Origin: Rhodocollybia butyracea
Taxonomy: Eukaryota; Basidiomycota; Agaricomycetes; Agaricales; Omphalotaceae
NCBI GenBank assembly: GCA_015501585.1
Contig: JADNRY010000311.1
Span: forward strand, 1 to 64,000
Direction: 5' to 3'
Length of the DNA: 64,000 nucleotides
Shown piece by piece: positions 44,910 to 54,399 of this stretch (position 1 is its first letter; each line of letters starts with the position of its first letter). The position numbers were made by a program, and so were the translations under genes. Below the pieces are notes generated by a model, which worked only from the letters and a program-made list of their open reading frames with translations, had not been told where the DNA came from and ran no database searches.

Positions 44910-45063
44910 GCTATACTATACCAAACTCTATTACAAAGCTTTGGGAGGGCCTAGAGGTAGGAAACACAAAACATCTTCCAAAACTTGTGAAAATGAATTA
45001 CTAAAGCCAGACTAAGAACCATGATAGGATGAGATAGATTACATTCCAGCATCATGAACATAG

Positions 45064-45480
45064 GACTACGGGAAGAAAAAACAATGAATTTGATTGTCTA
45101 AGACAATCATTTTTCGAAAAAACAATCATTTAGATGTTTTTTTTGCCAAACACTCATTTTGATTGTCTTGAGCAAACAATCATTTAGAATGCCCCCAATT
45201 TAAGACAATCATTTGGATTGCCTACTATTGAGGACAATCAAAATGATTGTCTTGAGCAAGCAATCATTTAGAGCGCCCAATTTAAGACAATCATTTGGAT
45301 TGCCTACTATTATGCACAATCAAAATGATTGTCTTGAGCAAACAATCATTTGAGTGCCCAAAATTAAGACAATCATTCAGAGTGTCCAAAAGTAAGACAG
45401 TCATTTAGAGTGCCTATTATTGGAGCCAATCACTTGGAGTGCAGCAGTTGTTCCAGACCATCATTTTGGAAGAAACCATT
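45064..45480. repeat. CACTA-like terminus and subterminal repeats (left-type end)
   Basis: GACTACGGGAAG at 45064 (first C changed to G) is followed by GACAATCATTTAGA-type words to about 45480. The same left-type end is found at 37929, 57599 and, without the words, at 59485. No partner terminus with a matching target duplication could be assigned. Confidence 0.65.
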
Positions 45481-45769
45481 TGACTGATGTCAGGCTAGAC
45501 TAACAGTAATCTATCTATTCCTTAGTGAAAATAGGATCTAAGAGCCTAGAGGCCATTACTGTAGTCTCTAATATTGGTTGGTATATTTACAATCCACTAG
45601 AGCAGCACTATTTAACAGGCATGTTTGTAGAGCATGTGAATGGTACTGGGGAACAAAGTACATTAAGGGGAAGGGACTCGGGAGGACAAAAGGAGTGTCT
45701 CAAATGATGGAGCCAGAGAACAGAAATCAAACTGGAATGAAAAAATGGGAATACAGAGTATAACAAAAT

Positions 45770-46140
45770 AAAACTGAACCCATCTGACTGCTACAGACCA
45801 TCCGTGCTCACACTGAGATACAAAAATGAAAGAGGACATTCTAAGGGTCCTCCAAAAATGTATTTTGAGTGGATAAGGTGGATTGATACATGTTGGCAAG
45901 TGATCAAGTGAAGCAAGAATCCTGCGAGACTCAAAAGAAATCAAAATTAAGGAACAAAATATACCGAGAATAACTGAACCGCTAAAACGGTTACAGCCTT
46001 CCTGTGGCCAAACTGAAGAGTGGAATCGACAGAGGGCATGCTGAGGGTCCTGCAAAAATGTATTTTGAGCTGGTAAGGTGCATTGATGCGTGAAACATTG
46101 ACCAGTAAAGCTGTAATAATGGCTACCAATGATTTTTGAT
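45770..46140 (-). repeat. Diverged tandem duplication, ~200-bp period
   Basis: GGGTCCTCCAAAAATGTATTTTGAG (45845) and a close copy (46047) sit in two similar blocks that also share CTGAACC..ACAG and CTGAGAT/CTGAAGA segments. The frame 45663-46163 on the minus strand spans both and shows the repeat (PLKIHFWRTLRMSS / QLKIHFCRTLSMPS). It is not a recognised protein. Confidence 0.65.
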
Positions 46141-46199
46141 GTGCCAAAATCACTGATAGCCATTCCCAGTTTGCTGAAGTTGTTGTGAAAGGATCGAAA

Positions 46200-47589
46200 A
46201 AAGAGGTAAAGAATGAAGAGGAAAGTTGTGTGAAAGAGATTAAACTGAAGTGATAATGTTTCTTGTGTACAGAGTGATCTGTAATGTAAGTATATACAGT
46301 AAAGGGATAAGAGAATACAACTGTTGTTCTAGTCCATTGCTACTTGGCCTTCATCCCACTATATCACATCTTCTTCATCGTGAACATTGCTCAAGCCACG
46401 CCCGACCAGGACACACTGAACGAAACCATTGGAAGGCTACTGCATAAAGCTAAACCATTTGCCTCGCCTAGTTTCGGGAGTCATGCATGAGAACTTCTGC
46501 CGAATGCACGTTTGACTCTAGTGACCTGAGTGATTCTCTTGCATGGACTGAACTTCTGTGTGATTGGGGTAGCATCGCGCCGTACTATTATGTGTGTATC
46601 TATGCTTCAAGTGTCTTACCAAATCGTGTTTACTTTGTTGTTGCTTAGAAGATTGATGTAGCAAACTAGAAAGATGTCCTCGCTGCACTCACCTTCTCAT
46701 GTGCCAGTGAGTCCCACTGTCAATAAAGAATTCCAGTTATGATTTTCTATGTAGGTCAAGCATTATTGGATCTCTGGGGCTCTGGGTGAGTGAGTTATTT
46801 CTACTAATACTTTGACTCACAAGGGGTTAGACCCGTAGCTTGGATCACCTCAAGGGCACTCCCTTCATCTCCTAAGCTCTAATTTTGCATTGTAGATCTC
46901 TTAAAATGTGAGACCATGGTCCATAAGATTATACACAAATGGATCCTGTCAAAATAACAGTAATGGAGAACCTGAAGCAGGTGCAGGAATATTCTCACCT
47001 GACAGTGCTGAACTCAACCGGGTGGCAATCCAAATCTCAAGTGAACTCAAGCAGACCAATCAAACTGGAGAGATCTAGATCAAGGGAGAGATTCTAAGCA
47101 TGAAAGATGAAGTGTGACTGTACCGTATCAGTCACTCCCTTTCCTTCCGTGATATGGTCACAGACCCATACCACGGTACCCCTAAGCCATGTATGGACGG
47201 CCACAGTGCCGAGCATGTGCTGGGCATTTAACCTGTGGCACTTGACTACTGCTCTATGTACCAGCAATATCCCCAGACTTGCACATTGCCAGGTACTCTT
47301 ATAAATGGCAATTGTGTGGTAATTCTTGTTACTTCATTGAGTCTTGAAAATGGTCTACTTATCTCTATTGTATATACCTTAATGTAGACTTAAGTCCTCT
47401 GGGGAGTTGGGGATTGCCGTGTGACATGCTGCATTCAGCTCACCACCCTCAGCTCCTCTGTGGAGATGGGATCTGGAATCCACTAACCAAAGCTCTGGCC
47501 CTCTTCTGCACACCCACACTGACTGTGTTCATGATAAAATAAAGATGCATACCATACATCCTTGGATACACATCCTGATTTATCTCAAT
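46200..47589. other. Unassigned 1.4 kb
   Basis: Short frames only (46250-46447, 47107-47304). A stretch at about 47115-47215 (GTGACTGTACCGTATCAGTC..GTATGGACGG) is similar to 63722-63815, so part of it is an old dispersed repeat. Confidence 0.35.
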
Positions 47590-47953
47590 CTAAGACCAGT
47601 AGCTCATTGCTTCTGGAGGTAGACCAATGCTGACTACACCCGTCACATCGCTAGGTTTTACTGCTTTGCTTGATGCAGGTAAATAGGCATTGGGTCCGCT
47701 GACTGGAGCTGCAATAGGAATGACATGGAATTCACAAAGACGTGGTAAAAAGGCATGCAATGAGGTTGTACCTTGCTGAGCTTTTGAGAGTCACTTTGGC
47801 ACCCACAGGGACACCTGAATGGACCCAGCCACCGTCCTGCTTTTTTCCGTGAACAATCTCGATGCCTTGGATGTCTTTCGCCAGCGCTCTGCCTCCAGCT
47901 TCCGTTTCGCTGCTCAGAGCACAGAGAGCAGCGATGACACCAAGAATATGCAT
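47590..47953 (-). CDS. Possible small secreted protein, two exons, 96 aa
   Basis: The ATG at 47953 starts MHILGVIAALCALSSETEA, a short hydrophobic leader with a plausible signal-peptidase site after residue 15-19. Exon 1 ends at 47772; a 73-nt intron (GTACAA..CAGTCAG) joins it in phase at 47698, giving a tail GPNAYLPASSKAVKPSDVTG and YWS before TAG at 47590. The mature part has no cysteine, one GGWVHSGVPVGAKVTL stretch and no known domain. The leader lacks a basic n-region apart from His2, so secretion is only suggested. It sits between repeats, 0.65 kb from the copia gag. The nearest acceptor (TTGCAG) would give an early stop; the one 10 bases on keeps the frame, which is why I chose it. Confidence 0.45.
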
Positions 47954-48235
47954 TTGTGAAGTAATGGCTTCTTATAGCATAATGTGCATCTGCACAGCTT
48001 TGAGATGGATAATATTAGCTGGTGTATTTGGTTCTGTAGCCCTTTCTGCGAATCGTTTGCCACATACTGCCTTGTTTTTTTGGTATTTGGAAAATAGGTG
48101 TGCTGGGTCCCACCGCAGACACATTTCATGGTCAGGTTTTGGAGGAAGGGATGGTCTGACAGTGTGCGTGTAGCTCATATACATCAAATTGTTGGCGAGT
48201 GTAGAGTGGTAGTGGTCTCCAAGTTGGCATGGTAT

Positions 48236-48530
48236 TGTTGGAGTCTACTCCATATGTACATATCGGGACTCAGATACGCAGCTTTGACCATCCCTATTCC
48301 GTATATGCTGTGCTTACTTTATACTATACAGCTGGTATTTCATGTAGAGACAGCGTATACGACTCCCTCAGTTGCTTTCTACACAACTGAGGTGAGATCG
48401 TTTCCATATATTTATCTATCTGCTTACTGACATATGTACAGTTGGTCTTACCTTTACAGGTATATAATATAGTTGCTTTCTACACAAGTGAGTTGATCTT
48501 AAGTACTTTAACAGATTATGAGACTTGTGC
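48236..48530 (+). repeat. Possible 5' LTR remains of the copia element
   Basis: TGTTGGAGTCTACTCC is a typical LTR start and is placed correctly ahead of gag. TACACAA(C/G)TGAG recurs at 48380 and 48483. No right border, primer site or partner LTR was identified. Confidence 0.3.
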
Positions 48531-48589
48531 TCTAACAAAGCAAATATTGAGAAAACACATTATCAAAAGTATATTACCCACCACAAAAA

Positions 48590-49510
48590 ATGTCAGGAAA
48601 TCTACTGAATATACCGAGACTCCCAGATGAGAAACAGCTTGTTGGCAAAGAAAACTGGAGACCTTTTAAAAGGGAAATCTTATTTGCTATTCAATCGAAA
48701 GGCTTGGCAGGCTACCTTGATGGGACTATCACTAGACCAACCCCTATGGCTACCTACCTGGGCCCAATCTACATATCACAGCAGACACCACTGTTCAGTC
48801 CAGTCCCACAATATGAGGAGTGGGAAACCCGTGATAGCCTAGTTGCTGGAGCCATTGTATCGAACGTGGTCGACCCTACAGGACTGGGAATTGACAAGAC
48901 AAAGAGAGCATCTGAAATCTGGAAAAATCTCATTAAACAATTTGAAAAGAAAGATGAGCAGCACATTCACCTTGCTGATACTGCGCTTCGCTCCCAGAGA
49001 TTCAACCTGTCCAAACAGACCATGGAGGACCACAAAAAGAAAATGCAAAACCTCCTGAAAAAGGTACATGACCTCAGAGGAAGTATCCCTGACCCACAGT
49101 TCTGTCTCATCCTCATCTCATCCATGCCCAGCAATTGGAAGCGAGACATTTGCACAGTCTCAGGAACATCAAGCGCAGATGCATTCACGTACCTTTGTAC
49201 CCTCTGGCTCCAGAAGGAAGAGGATAGACTGGCAGAGGAACAAGAGAACAAGAAAGTCAAGGCCCATACCAACAGCGCACCAGAGACAGACCTGCGTTCA
49301 CTTGCCACATGGCTAGGAAATGCTGGGCAAAGGGTGGTGGCATGGAGGGACAAGCCAAAACAGGGACAAGTGAACAGAGGAAAAACGGGGCCAAGTGTAA
49401 AAGTCATTACAACAGAGGACACCAAACCCAATGCTAGCACGCCCATGGCAACCTACTATGTCCTGTCAGTAAACGCCATGGACTCCTTGAGCCATATCAT
49501 CCCATTCTGA
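48590..49510 (+). CDS. gag: Copia-type Gag (capsid) protein
   Basis: ATG at 48590 opens a 306-residue frame: IPRLPDEKQLVGKENWRPFK (the N-terminal W-containing motif of UBN2/Retrotran_gag_2 proteins), AIQSKGLAGYLDGTITRP, then WKNLIKQFEKKDEQHIHLAD and LLKKVHDLRGSIPDPQFCLI with a final basic tail. This is the capsid part of copia Gag-Pol in Agaricomycetes, which forms the cytoplasmic particle. A frame break follows at about 49490: the ending MDSLSHIIPF runs into TGA, while the downstream linker continues in another frame (DLKDCTICKGTTSLYLPPAP). No zinc knuckle CX2CX4HX4C is seen; the linker has a single CX2C. The frame is whole, but the polyprotein is broken behind it. Confidence 0.75.
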   Translation: MSGNLLNIPRLPDEKQLVGKENWRPFKREILFAIQSKGLAGYLDGTITRPTPMATYLGPIYISQQTPLFSPVPQYEEWETRDSLVAGAIVSNVVDPTGLGIDKTKRASEIWKNLIKQFEKKDEQHIHLADTALRSQRFNLSKQTMEDHKKKMQNLLKKVHDLRGSIPDPQFCLILISSMPSNWKRDICTVSGTSSADAFTYLCTLWLQKEEDRLAEEQENKKVKAHTNSAPETDLRSLATWLGNAGQRVVAWRDKPKQGQVNRGKTGPSVKVITTEDTKPNASTPMATYYVLSVNAMDSLSHIIPF

Positions 49511-50523
49511 GGGCTACAGGTCAGCGAAAGGAGGAAAGCCAGGATGTAGATAAAGATGTACCTAGCTATGCGACTGTTGACCTCAAAGACTGTACCATAT
49601 GCAAGGGAACGACATCCCTATACTTGCCTCCCGCTCCCGTAACACAGACTTTTCTTGACTCATGGCACATCAGAGCACTGTTGGGTGCATAAATCAGACT
49701 TCATCGAATATACTGAGGTACATGGCCAAGGTGGTAATAGTGCCATATCTGGCGATGCGGGGAAATTCCAGATGCTTGGAGTAGGGACGGTACAATATGT
49801 CATGCATGTAGATGGAGACGAAAGAATAGTGAAGCTCTGGCAGGGCGCAAAGCACACGCCATTGTTTGCCCATAACCTCATATCACTGTCAACCCTCGAT
49901 TGTAAAAGAATGAGAGGCACCTGGGGAGACGGCGCAATGATCATGAAGTCCCCCACAGGGGAGGGAGTGACACATGGGTATGGCAAAGCAAAGATGTATG
50001 AGGTGGAGATACTGGAGTCAGGGAAAACGGATGTCAATTGCTTGTGCAAGAGAGATAGGCCAACCAATATACTCACCTGGCACAGGAGACTAGGGCACAT
50101 AGCACTGATCCAACGGATACTACGTGTGGCCAACCGGAACCTCGTCAATGGACTGAATATCACCAAAAGCGATGCAACTGGTATGTGCGAGGATTGCTTA
50201 TACGGAACAGCAAAGAGACAACCGTACTCATGCATGAGAGTGAAGTACTCCAGTGTGTGCATGTAGACCTATTCAGACCTGCGAGAACACAGACACATGG
50301 AGTTTGCAGCTACCTCTTACTCTGCACAGACGGAAGATCCTCCTTCTGAGTACTGTTCTACCTGAATAATAAATGCAAAGAGATGGGCGTGGAATGCTTA
50401 CACAAGTACCGCACAATGGCGGAGAAGCAGACGGGGAAGAAACTGAGGACAATACACATAGATGGCGGCGGAGAGTTGAACAATGGGGCCATAGACAAGT
50501 ACTGGGTGGAGAATGGCATACTC
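49511..50523 (+). pseudogene. pol: Copia Pol: protease, GAG-pre-integrase and start of integrase, broken
   Basis: The aspartic protease motif D-S-G-T is split by one extra T at 49663: GACTCA, then T, then GGCACATCAGAGCACTGTTG. After it the frame 49655-50266 carries EHCWVHKSDFIEYTEVHGQG, HTPLFAHNLISLSTLDC and the GAG-pre-integrase HHCC region (TWHRRLGHI..GMCEDCLYG). A shift at about 50262 leads to the integrase: VDLFRPARTQT, LLCTDGRSSF, a TGA at 50348-50350, then MAEKQTGKKLRTIHIDGGGE and KYWVENGIL. There a CATCAGG element begins. Reverse transcriptase and RNase H are not found in the window. Family knowledge: integrase inserts the DNA copy, protease matures Gag-Pol. This copy cannot do either. 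Confidence 0.75.
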
Positions 50524-50544
50524 CATCAGGAAAAGTCTAAAATC

Positions 50545-50775
50545 CTTGAGTTGACTTGAGTATTTATCCTGACTTCAGGTTGACTTGAGCTAACCTGAGA
50601 CTTGAGTTAACTTGAGTACATATGCCAACTTCAGGTTGACTTGAGTTAACCTGAGTTGGCATGAGTATAAAGCCTATTCAAGCCTCAACTTCAGGTTGAC
50701 TTGAGTTAACTGTGACTGAGTTAACTTGAGCACATAAGCCAACTTCAGGTTAACTTGAGTTAACCTGAGTATAAG
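50545..50775. repeat. Subterminal array of TTGAGTTGACTTGAG words
   Basis: About ten units of (A)CTTCAGGTTGACTTGAGTTA-like sequence, the inverse of the array at 16855-17165. Confidence 0.8.
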
Positions 50776-51264
50776 GCCCCAACTTAAAACTAATTCAACA
50801 AACATGGATAATTCAAGGGCCCATTAGCATAACACAGCTGTTGTAAACTAATGGGAGCTTTAAGAGGGCTCTGAGTAGAAATCCAGGGGCTGTGATGTGA
50901 CTGAATTTTTATTCCATCATTACCAAAAAAAAAAACCAGGAATGTTCCTGGTTTTTGGGTGCCAAAGTGCCATATCCTGGAGATGATATCCAGTCTGATT
51001 CCTTTCTATGTAGTAGTAAAACGTGTTTCCTAGTCTATCAACAACAAAGGCTTTGATTACAGCTGTAGCTTTGGATGTATTGGGGTCTGGAAGGAGGGAT
51101 GACTCTGAAGAAGTAGGACTATAGAAAGCACTGGAACTGTGTGCATTTTCAGTGCTTGTACAATGTGAAAATACAAGTACTGGACAAACATTTAGTATAC
51201 AGGCTAGTGCTTGCACAGTATCCCATAAATTGTACAGCATGTAATAGAAGCTTGGAATAAGTAT

Positions 51265-51990
51265 GTGGGTATTGTTTGTATAGCTCTTTGTAAACACTGT
51301 CAAGGCATACCATGCTTGTATAGGCATTGTACATCCATACAGAGCATGTACAGGCGATGTGCACACGTGCAGAGCTTGTACAAGCGTCGTGCACGCATAC
51401 AAAGCATGTACAAGCTTTGTGCGTGCACACAACACTTGTACAATCTCTGTACGCGTGTACAATGCTTATGAGCTCTGCATGCGTGTACAACGCGTGCAAG
51501 ATGCTTGTACAGGCTCTACACGCGTGCACGACGCTTTTACAAGTGCTGTACACGCGTAGGATGCTTGTACAGGCTCTACACGCGTGCACGACGCTTTTAC
51601 AAGTGCTGTACACGCGTACAACGCTTGTACGAGCTCTACACGCGTGCACGACGCTCATACAAGCACCGTACACGTGTACAACGCTTGTACCAGCTCTGTA
51701 CACGTGTAAGACGCCTGTACGAGCTCTGAACGCGTGCACGACGCTTTTACGAGCGCTGTACACGTGTACGACGCTTGTTCAAGCTCTATACGCGTGCACC
51801 TGCTCTGCACGTTGGTACAAGCTTTTTACAAGCTCTGCACGCGTGCACGGCGCTTGTTCAACCTCTGTACGCCTGTACAAGCTTTGTGCGCGCGCACGAC
51901 ACTTACACGAGCTCTGTACACGTGTACGACGGTTGTACGAGCTCTACACGCGTGCACGACGCTCATACAAGCTCTCTACGCGTGTACAAT
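51265..51990 (+). repeat. 30-bp minisatellite, ~24 units
   Basis: The unit is GCTTGTAC(A/G)(A/G)GCTCT then (A/G)TACACGCGTGCACGAC, 30 bp, with CpG-rich half-palindromes. Because 30 is divisible by three and units lack stops, frames stay open on both strands (51327-52049 plus, 51149-51763 minus) and spell decapeptides such as TTLVQALYAC. I treat these as non-genic. Confidence 0.9.
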
Positions 51991-52010
51991 GCTTGTATGT
52001 CCATCGCTTG

Positions 52011-52803
52011 AGAAATCTTGCCGAAACAAAGAAACTTGATACATCTTGAAAACTTGTCTGTTGTTGAAGACATTGCAGGAAACAGGCTGTTGAGTCTCCG
52101 AAGATTTGAACTACAACTTGAAGACTTGGTAATTTTCTGCGGTTATGTTTTGGTTCTGTGGATGGCCCTAGCTTTGATAACCAGTGCTTCATTCCAAACA
52201 TTCTTGAGCATTGAAACGGCGGAAAGGCAGGCTGAGGAAGAGAAAACGAAACGAAAAACAAACCGACTTGAAGAAACGTGACTCTATTTTCGCCAAGCGC
52301 TCAGCGGAGTCAGCTCAATATTACCAACGCGTCGACGCGTCGACAGGCGGTACTGTCAGTAAATTCTTATCTATCAATGGTCCCAGAGAATTCTTTCGTA
52401 TATACTGTAATATCTGAAGAAGAGCCACTAGACCGATGAAATACCGTATCAGTAACGCTACGCTCCTGGGCCGCGGGCCGCGCAATAGCACAGCCACATC
52501 AATTTTCAACGTTGCCACGTCACAACGTAACTATGGCTCTTCTTCAACTACGATCATGTCCTCTTGTCTATAATCACGCTGTTCCTGGACGAAGCCTCCT
52601 GTTAAAGTTATAGTTGGATATTTACTATTATTCAAGTGCCCATGCGGTGCTTCACATACACGTCCAACCAAAAAGTACAAGGTTTAGAGATACTTGCACC
52701 AAAGAATTTGTCGGCATTGGCGTTGATCAAAGGTACGTCTGCATGTATTAATATCAGAAATACGTTGTCTAATGCTATGATAGAACTCATCTCCTCCGTC
52801 TCA
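52011..52803. other. Unassigned, with GC-rich palindromes
   Basis: ACGCGTCGACGCGTCGAC lies at 52327-52345. A stretch at 52465-52540 (GGCCGCGG, CAGCCACATCAA, CCACGTCA) is similar to 63853-63920. A frame 52636-52860 on the plus strand (MPMRCFTYTSNQKVQGLEIL) overlaps an open minus-strand frame 52632-52889; neither is recognised. Confidence 0.3.
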
Positions 52804-53124
52804 TCACACGACTTCGACTTTACAGCCCGAAATTTTGCCATAATGCTCAGCTCTCTTTGACGTCCTCTTGGGCGCCGTCTTCTTGTCAAAATTACCTACA
52901 ACAAACACGTAGTTCCCATCGTTGTGTCGCACTACGAGTCCAAGATTGAAGCCATTGGCGAGAGGGCCATTTGGGGTATTAATCCTGTTGAGTTGCTTGG
53001 AGGTGAGTTTTTTTCGTTTAGACGCCATGGATATTATTACGCTGACTACCTTTCTTGGAATGTCACCGTCACTTCTGCTCAAGCTTCTACGCGATAACCG
53101 AACGGAGGGAATATTCGTATTCAT
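52804..53124 (-). CDS. Unknown protein behind the copy-2 CACTA-like head
   Basis: The frame begins MNTNIPSVRLSRRSLSRSDG and, from an inner ATG at 53028 (MASKRKKLTSKQLNRINTPN), matches the first codons of the GCM transposase at 43.4 kb. After LTSKQL the two diverge completely: here follows GFNLGLVVRHNDGNYVFVVG and a basic NFDKKTAPKRTSKRAEHYGK. No zinc finger is coded. The inner ATG is the likelier start because the sequence around it is what the two copies share. I cannot name the family. Downstream, an adjacent minus frame (52632-52889) may be its continuation after a frame shift. The frame itself is intact. Confidence 0.45.
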   Translation of the reverse strand: MNTNIPSVRLSRRSLSRSDGDIPRKVVSVIISMASKRKKLTSKQLNRINTPNGPLANGFNLGLVVRHNDGNYVFVVGNFDKKTAPKRTSKRAEHYGKISGCKVEVV

Positions 53125-53500
53125 ATAAAGCGTTGACGGTACAGGACTGCAGCCCTCAAACGCAGCTTGGTGTCATCCCCTCGATCCACGGCATATGTAC
53201 CTAGGCCAGCATAATTGTTCCTTTTAATACCAAGCCACCATAGTGTGATGCATCAACCAGATTTTTGAGTAAGTTCCCCATATCTCTCTTTTCCATTGCA
53301 GCTTTAACTAACCGCAATGTCTGTTCGGCAAGGGACCCACCGTTGACATCAGCTGCGTGGTCAGAACATTGCTCGCCCTCAAACCCCGCAGTTGTGCACG
53401 CGCGCCCGCTTCAGATCCTCTTCCTCTCCCTTCTCTTGCTCCCCTGTCTCTTTTGTTCCTCTGGCAAACTTGCTCGCGGTTGGATTGTCTTGACATAGTG

Positions 53501-53873
53501 CATCAGGAAAAGCTGTTTTTGCCTAGGTGACCCCAGAGTGGCCTAAAGCAAACTAGGTGACCTATGAATCCTATGGCATCCTAGGAATTTGGGCTTGTCC
53601 CTTGCCAGTCAAGGCTCTTGAGGATTCCCTAGGCAAGCCTAGGTTTGCCCAGGCTTGCCCAGGTACTCCTGAGGAACACCTGGGGAACACCTGGGCAAAC
53701 CTGGGCAAACCTAGGCTTGCCCTGGGTTTGCCTAGGATACCCTAGGGAATCCTCAAGAGCCTTGACTGGCAAGGGACGAGCCCAAATTCCTAGGATGCCA
53801 TAGGATTCATAGGTCACCTAGTTTGCTTTAGGCCACTCTGGGGTCACCTAGGCAAAAACGGCTTTTCCTGATG
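53501..53873. mobile_element. CATCAGG foldback element, copy B, with empty site in the window
   Basis: A 373-bp hairpin from CATCAGGAAAAGCTG to CTTTTCCTGATG, flanked by TG on both sides (53499-53500, 53874-53875). The homologous sequence at 43915-43930 reads GACATAGTGCCAGCC without it, so the element plus a 2-bp duplicate is the exact insertion. Arms carry CCTAGG and GCCCAGG words. Frames 53557-53745 (plus) and 53629-53817 (minus) are near mirror images of each other. Confidence 0.93.
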
Positions 53874-54399
53874 TGCCAGCCGCTCGAGTCCCAACAGTCG
53901 CCCCTGGTCCCCCAGCTCAACTCCAGCCTCTATGCGTGACAGGCAGGGAAATGCCATGGCAAGTAATGTGCGGTGAGCCCAGGCGTAAGTTGCGCTTCTC
54001 ACGCATTTGTTGCCAATGATTTACCCCTTTGAGGTCTGACCGACAATCATTGTTCCGCAAGTGCTCATTCAGCAGTAAGTACTTCACGCTTCTCATCCAC
54101 AGTTCTTCTATACTGATTTAGTGGTCTAGGGTCTGACCACTGACAACGTCACTGTTTCTACCTGTAGTACGTAGAATAACGTAAACTTTTTTCACTACCT
54201 ACAGGGAACCGAAACATCGAGTAAGTCGTTATATATCCCATTTTTCTTTGACCGATTGTTACTTAATTGAGGACAAACATTCGCTGCACTGGTAAGTATT
54301 TTGGCGTAACACCAAAGAAACTTTGTTTAGAGGGAATTGGGGATACGTAGTAGTGGTTGACATGTAGTAATTTGTAAATATCCCTTTATTACTTTGCAA

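Larger units (their letters stand above)
50524..52010 (-). mobile_element. CATCAGG element 3, inserted in the copia integrase; right end not found
   Basis: It starts CATCAGGAAAAGTCTAAAAT, identical for 18 bases to the inverted right end of element 1 (17169-17186), then carries the same TTGACTTGAG array (50545-50775), a middle with a CCAGGAA..TTCCTGG hairpin (50935-50960) and a long 30-bp satellite. The second terminus is missing; the end at about 52010 is where the satellite stops. The integrase frame is not resumed on the far side. Confidence 0.65.

Noticed and set aside
44445..45480. Regular short repeats that look CRISPR-like
   Set aside because: Units vary in length, spacing and orientation and sit beside CACTA-like termini; the sequence is eukaryotic.
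48967..49446. 159-codon minus-strand frame
   Set aside because: Shadow of the copia gag on the plus strand.
51149..52049. Open frames of 180-240 codons on both strands
   Set aside because: They follow from a 30-bp satellite without stops; residues repeat as decapeptides in every frame and no start or domain supports a protein.
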